DNA of 64,000 nucleotides, taken from NCBI GenBank assembly GCA_044374195.1, contig JBILOY010000006.1:1-64000 (forward strand), written 5' to 3'. This document shows, piece after piece, positions 60,673-64,000 of this stretch. The position numbers and the translations under genes are program-made. Under the pieces are notes generated by a model. That model saw nothing but the letters and a program-made list of their open reading frames with translations. It did no database searches and was not told the origin of the DNA. The DNA is from CAIKZY01 sp044374195. Lineage in GTDB: Bacteria; Actinomycetota; Actinomycetes; S36-B12. How positions within the stretch are numbered: the stretch's first letter is position 1; each line of letters begins with the position of its first letter.

Positions 60673-62670
60673 GTGAATTTCCGACGAATCATCAAGGGCC
60701 CGATCTTCTGGATTGTGCTGGCCGTTGCTGCCGTTCTGATCGGTTCGAGCCTGCTCAGCAGCGTGGGCGGCCCCGAGAGTGTCGATACCGGCGTTGCCGT
60801 TGCAGATATTCAGTCCGGGCAGGTTGATACCGCGACCCTGATTGACCGCGATCAGGTACTTGAGCTCACGCTCAAGGACGGTTCGAAGATCCGTACGTCC
60901 TACATCACCGGCCAGGGCGTCAATCTGCAAGAGCTTCTTCAGGAGAAGGTCGATGCAGGTCAGCTTCCCGGTGGTTACAACGTCGTTGTACCGACCGAAA
61001 GCCTGCTCGTCACGCTGCTTGTCTCGCTGCTGCCGGTGATCTTGATCGTCTTCTTGCTCTTCTTCTTCATGAGTCAGATGCAAGGCGGCGGAAACAAGAT
61101 CATGAGTTTCGGCAAGTCCAAGGCCAAGGTCATCAGTAAGGACATGCCCCAGACCACCTTCGCCGATGTTGCCGGCGCAGAGGAGGCAGTCGAAGAACTC
61201 CAAGAGATCAAGGAGTTCCTCGCCGAGCCCGCGAAGTTCCAGGCCGTCGGCGCGAAGATCCCCAAGGGCGTATTGCTCTACGGCCCGCCCGGCACCGGCA
61301 AGACCCTTCTTGCGCGCGCTGTCGCCGGCGAGGCTGGCGTTCCGTTCTTCTCCATCTCCGGTTCTGACTTCGTCGAGATGTTCGTCGGTGTCGGTGCAAG
61401 TCGCGTGCGTGACCTCTTTGAGCAGGCCAAGGCGAATGCACCAGCCATCATCTTTATCGACGAGATCGATGCCGTCGGTCGCCACCGCGGCGCCGGCCTC
61501 GGTGGCGGACACGACGAGCGCGAGCAGACTCTCAACCAGATGCTGGTTGAGATGGACGGCTTCGACGTCACGCAGAACGTCATCTTGATCGCGGCCACCA
61601 ACCGCCCTGACATCCTCGACCCCGCACTGCTGCGCCCGGGTCGCTTCGATCGCCAGATCGCTGTCGATCGTCCCGATCTCAATGGCCGTGAGCAAATCCT
61701 CAAGGTGCACGCCACCGGCAAGCCGATGGCCGACCAGGTCGATCTCCGCGCTGTCGCACGTCGCACCCCCGGATTCACCGGTGCTGATCTCGCGAACGTG
61801 CTGAATGAGGCTGCACTCATGACCGCTCGCCTGGGCCGTACCCAGATCGATGATGAGGCGCTCGACGAGGCCATCGATCGCGTGATCGCCGGCCCGCAAA
61901 AGCGCACGCGCCTGATGAATGACCACGAGAAGCTCATCACCGCGTACCACGAGGCAGGCCACGCACTCGTCGCTGCAGCGCTTCCGGGCACCGACCCCGT
62001 ACACAAGATCACGATTCTGCCGCGCGGTCGCGCCCTCGGTTACACGATGGTGCTGCCTGATCAAGAGAAGTACTCGACCACGCGCAGCGAGATGCAGAAC
62101 ACCCTCGCCTACATGCTGGGAGGTCGTGCAGCAGAAGAACTGATCTTCCATGACCCCACGACGGGTGCCTCGAATGACATTGAGAAGGCAACCTCGGTCG
62201 CTCGCGCGATGGTCACCCAGTACGGCATGACCGAGCGCCTCGGCGCTATCCGTTACGGACAGGAGCAAGGCGAGGTCTTCCTGGGTCGCGACATGGGTCA
62301 TTCACGCGACTACTCCGAGGAGATCGCTGCCGCGATCGATGAAGAGGTGCGCAGCTTCATCGAGACGGCGCACCAGGAGGCCTACGAGGTGCTCGTTGCC
62401 AACCGTCACGTCCTCGATGCCTTGGTTGTCGACCTGCTCGAGAAGGAGACCCTCGACAAGGAAGAGATCGAAGCGATCTTCACTGCGTTGTCACTTCGAG
62501 ATCCGCGCCCGGCCTGGACAGGCTCGGCGCGCAGGCGTCCCGATGCCAACGGTCCGGTACTCGCTGCCCATGAGGCACTCAAGCGCCAGGCCTCCTCACG
62601 CCAGTCGAGTAATGGCTCAGTTGATGTTGTTGCGTCCGTGGAAGACGAAACCCCTGAGTACGAGATCTAA
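60673..62670 (+). CDS. ftsH: ATP-dependent membrane zinc metalloprotease FtsH
   Basis: 665 residues. Two N-terminal membrane helices (IFWIVLAVAAVLIGSSLL and LLVTLLVSLLPVILIVFLLF), AAA module with YGPPGTGKTLLARAVAGEAG, Walker B IIFIDEIDAVGRHRG, SRH ATNRPDILDPALLRPGRFDR, then the protease with AYHEAGHALVAAALPGTD (HEAGH zinc site). A disordered Ser/Asn tail ends in EYEI. Degrades membrane and regulatory proteins. Overlaps folE by one base. Confidence 0.98.
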   Translation: MNFRRIIKGPIFWIVLAVAAVLIGSSLLSSVGGPESVDTGVAVADIQSGQVDTATLIDRDQVLELTLKDGSKIRTSYITGQGVNLQELLQEKVDAGQLPGGYNVVVPTESLLVTLLVSLLPVILIVFLLFFFMSQMQGGGNKIMSFGKSKAKVISKDMPQTTFADVAGAEEAVEELQEIKEFLAEPAKFQAVGAKIPKGVLLYGPPGTGKTLLARAVAGEAGVPFFSISGSDFVEMFVGVGASRVRDLFEQAKANAPAIIFIDEIDAVGRHRGAGLGGGHDEREQTLNQMLVEMDGFDVTQNVILIAATNRPDILDPALLRPGRFDRQIAVDRPDLNGREQILKVHATGKPMADQVDLRAVARRTPGFTGADLANVLNEAALMTARLGRTQIDDEALDEAIDRVIAGPQKRTRLMNDHEKLITAYHEAGHALVAAALPGTDPVHKITILPRGRALGYTMVLPDQEKYSTTRSEMQNTLAYMLGGRAAEELIFHDPTTGASNDIEKATSVARAMVTQYGMTERLGAIRYGQEQGEVFLGRDMGHSRDYSEEIAAAIDEEVRSFIETAHQEAYEVLVANRHVLDALVVDLLEKETLDKEEIEAIFTALSLRDPRPAWTGSARRRPDANGPVLAAHEALKRQASSRQSSNGSVDVVASVEDETPEYEI

Positions 62671-63281
62671 TGTCGAGTATCGACCCCGTGTCATTGCCTC
62701 ATGTCGTTGTAGCGGGCGATTTCGACTCCGCCTCCGCGGAAGCCGCAGTGCGCCAACTTCTCGTCGCCATTGGCGAGGATCCTGATCGAGATGGCCTGCG
62801 CGATACGCCCGCTCGAGTGGCACGCGCCTACGCCGAGATGTTCAGCGGCCTGCGCCAGACGCCGGAAGAAGTCCTCACGACGACTTTTGATGCCGGTCAC
62901 GATGAGATGGTGATCGTGAAGGACATCGAGCTGTATTCCACCTGCGAGCACCATCTCGTTCCTTTCCACGGCGCCGCGCACATCGGCTACATCCCCAACT
63001 CCAACGGACGCATCACCGGGCTTTCCAAGCTCGCGCGCCTGGTCGACGTCTTCGCCAAGCGTCCGCAGGTGCAAGAGCGCCTGACCACTCAGGTCGCTGA
63101 CTCGCTCGTGCGCATCCTCGAGCCGCGCGGCGCGATAGTCATCATGGAGTGCGAGCACCTGTGCATGTCAATGCGTGGTGTACGCAAGCCCGGCTCGCGC
63201 ACCATCACCAGTGCCGTACGCGGTTCGCTTCGCGATCCTGCCTCGCGCGCGGAGGCCATGTCGCTCATCATGGGCCGCTAG
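62670..63281 (+). CDS. folE: GTP cyclohydrolase I
   Basis: 203 residues, ATG overlapping the ftsH stop (TAATG). Zinc and active-site motifs: LYSTCEHHLVPFHGAAHIGY, GLSKLARLVDVFAKRPQVQE and VIMECEHLCMSMRGVRKPGS. First step of folate synthesis, forming dihydroneopterin triphosphate. The usual folP-folB-folK continuation is not seen before a convergent gene begins. Confidence 0.97.
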   Translation: MSSIDPVSLPHVVVAGDFDSASAEAAVRQLLVAIGEDPDRDGLRDTPARVARAYAEMFSGLRQTPEEVLTTTFDAGHDEMVIVKDIELYSTCEHHLVPFHGAAHIGYIPNSNGRITGLSKLARLVDVFAKRPQVQERLTTQVADSLVRILEPRGAIVIMECEHLCMSMRGVRKPGSRTITSAVRGSLRDPASRAEAMSLIMGR

Positions 63282-63318
63282 TAGCCCGAGTTCGTCAGCT
63301 CAACTGAGCGACATCGAG

Positions 63319-64000
63319 CTACTTGCAATTGACGAGACGCTTGGCAATCGTGCACTGGGCGAACTTCGCGCCCTGCGGCGAGCGCATATCCACGGTCCAC
63401 GTACTTCCCTTGCCCGGGCGAGCCATTCCGTACCCGAAGCGCACGTCCCACCAACCAGAGGTCGGTGCTGGGTAAGCGGTGGCTGGGCTAGCCGCCGGAC
63501 CTGTGGTGGGAAGGGCAAATGGTGCTGGATTTTCGAGCAGGGTCGAGCCGTTTCCGAGAACCAGCTGCCCTGGCATGCCGGGGACGTTCATCGACTCCAC
63601 GAGGTGAATATGCGAAGACAAGATCACGTCATATGGGGCGAGTTTTCCGAAACTGGCGATCTGCTGATCGGCAGCGACCCAGCTGCCGCCCTGCGCGCAA
63701 TCGCTCGCAGGAGTCCAGGCGGCAATGGGGCGATGTACGAGCAGCCAGTACTGGTCATGTCCCTTTGCGAGCTTCCGAGCGCTCTCGTACGCGGCAGTCT
63801 GCTGCGGCAGCAGAGTCGATGCCTCGCAGTCGTATCCGGCGGCAGAGTCGACGACGATGAAGCGCAGATCATTTCCCTTGTTGACTGTCACGTCGATGGC
63901 GTAGGGCTGAGTCAGGCTCAGCGCCGGCGTGAGCAACTCACCTGTCGACGACTCCGGAGGGGCACAGGTGCGCTCAGTGCCCTCGCGCGGATCCATATAG
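63319..64000 (-). CDS. Metallophosphoesterase-like protein, C-terminal part
   Basis: The frame runs off the window end, so the N-terminus with the first metal ligands is missing. Visible parts include RFIVVDSAAGYDCEASTL, YWLLVHRPIAAW with a His, and YDVILSSHIHLVESMNVPGM, which resembles the GHxH metal-ligand motif with Ser for Gly. A C-terminal cell-surface-like region with two cysteines closes it. Probably a secreted calcineurin-type phosphoesterase; substrate unknown. Confidence 0.7.
   Translation of the reverse strand, partial: YMDPREGTERTCAPPESSTGELLTPALSLTQPYAIDVTVNKGNDLRFIVVDSAAGYDCEASTLLPQQTAAYESARKLAKGHDQYWLLVHRPIAAWTPASDCAQGGSWVAADQQIASFGKLAPYDVILSSHIHLVESMNVPGMPGQLVLGNGSTLLENPAPFALPTTGPAASPATAYPAPTSGWWDVRFGYGMARPGKGSTWTVDMRSPQGAKFAQCTIAKRLVNCK

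Noticed and set aside
60628..62301. 557-codon open frame on the minus strand opposite ftsH
   Set aside because: Fully antisense to an unmistakable ftsH; long frames of this kind are expected from G+C-rich codon bias, and its product has no coherent domain.

Overview
The window is G+C-rich, gene-dense bacterial DNA with the gene content of a free-living actinomycete (Actinomycetota). The markers are a mycobacterial-type serC next to citrate synthase 2 and pdxH, the actinobacterial families DUF3027, DUF2530 and DUF3107, IdeR with a near-perfect iron box, a CIRCE-controlled groEL without groES, bacterial XPB helicase, a tmsA/tmsB pair for 10-methyl fatty acids, and the dacB-tilS-hpt-ftsH-folE block. 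I cannot name the genus. No stretch over 300 bases lacks a gene, and I saw no rRNA, tRNA, CRISPR array, prophage or insertion sequence.

Layout: 1-3.2 kb, carbon catabolism (FAD/Fe-S dehydrogenase tail, FAH-family hydrolase) followed by an unusual reading frame joining the start of a pyruvate-carboxylase-like protein to the end of the biotin transporter BioY. 3.4-7.1 kb, a secreted solute-binding protein, groEL behind two tandem CIRCE operators, and a YceI-like protein. 7.1-16.6 kb, XPB helicase, GNAT/racemase pair, helicase-associated protein, cold-shock protein, GDT1-type exporter, DUF3027, DUF2530 and a purine permease. 16.6-21.9 kb, a microprotein, a secreted propeller, MFS-serC, citA and pdxH. 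21.9-27.4 kb, a ParA/ribbon-helix-helix pair, a small module under two CsoR-like (copper/thiol) operators, HAD phosphatase, photolyase, ZIP transporter and IdeR. 27.4-32.5 kb, an aldehyde-dehydrogenase-like gene downstream of an IdeR box, and tmsB-tmsA. 32.5-35.9 kb, thiBPQ under a TPP riboswitch. 35.9-43.2 kb, DsbA-like protein, flippase-like membrane protein, a DEAD-box helicase with a repetitive disordered N-terminus, Mrp, DUF1003 and an MgtE-like protein. 43.4-51.6 kb, a lyase/acyl-CoA dehydrogenase pair, NUDIX, ParA, a second DEAD helicase, ferritin-like protein, TetR and a hydrolase. 51.6-56.0 kb, a Tad pilus operon. 56.0-64 kb, ppa, dacB, manA-like, tilS, hpt, ftsH, folE and a partial phosphoesterase.

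Two genome-wide habits stand out. First, many genes have a TAnnnT-like -10 hexamer ending 6-7 bases before the start codon and no ribosome-binding site, the signature of leaderless transcripts; I used this to choose several starts. Second, five convergent gene pairs end with stop codons interleaved in four bases.

The least ordinary items are the carboxylase-BioY fusion, the CsoR-box module (CPVC membrane protein plus 57-residue Cys-rich peptide), the perfect 17-bp hairpin inside a signal-peptide coding region, and the minisatellite-like N-terminus of the DEAD helicase.
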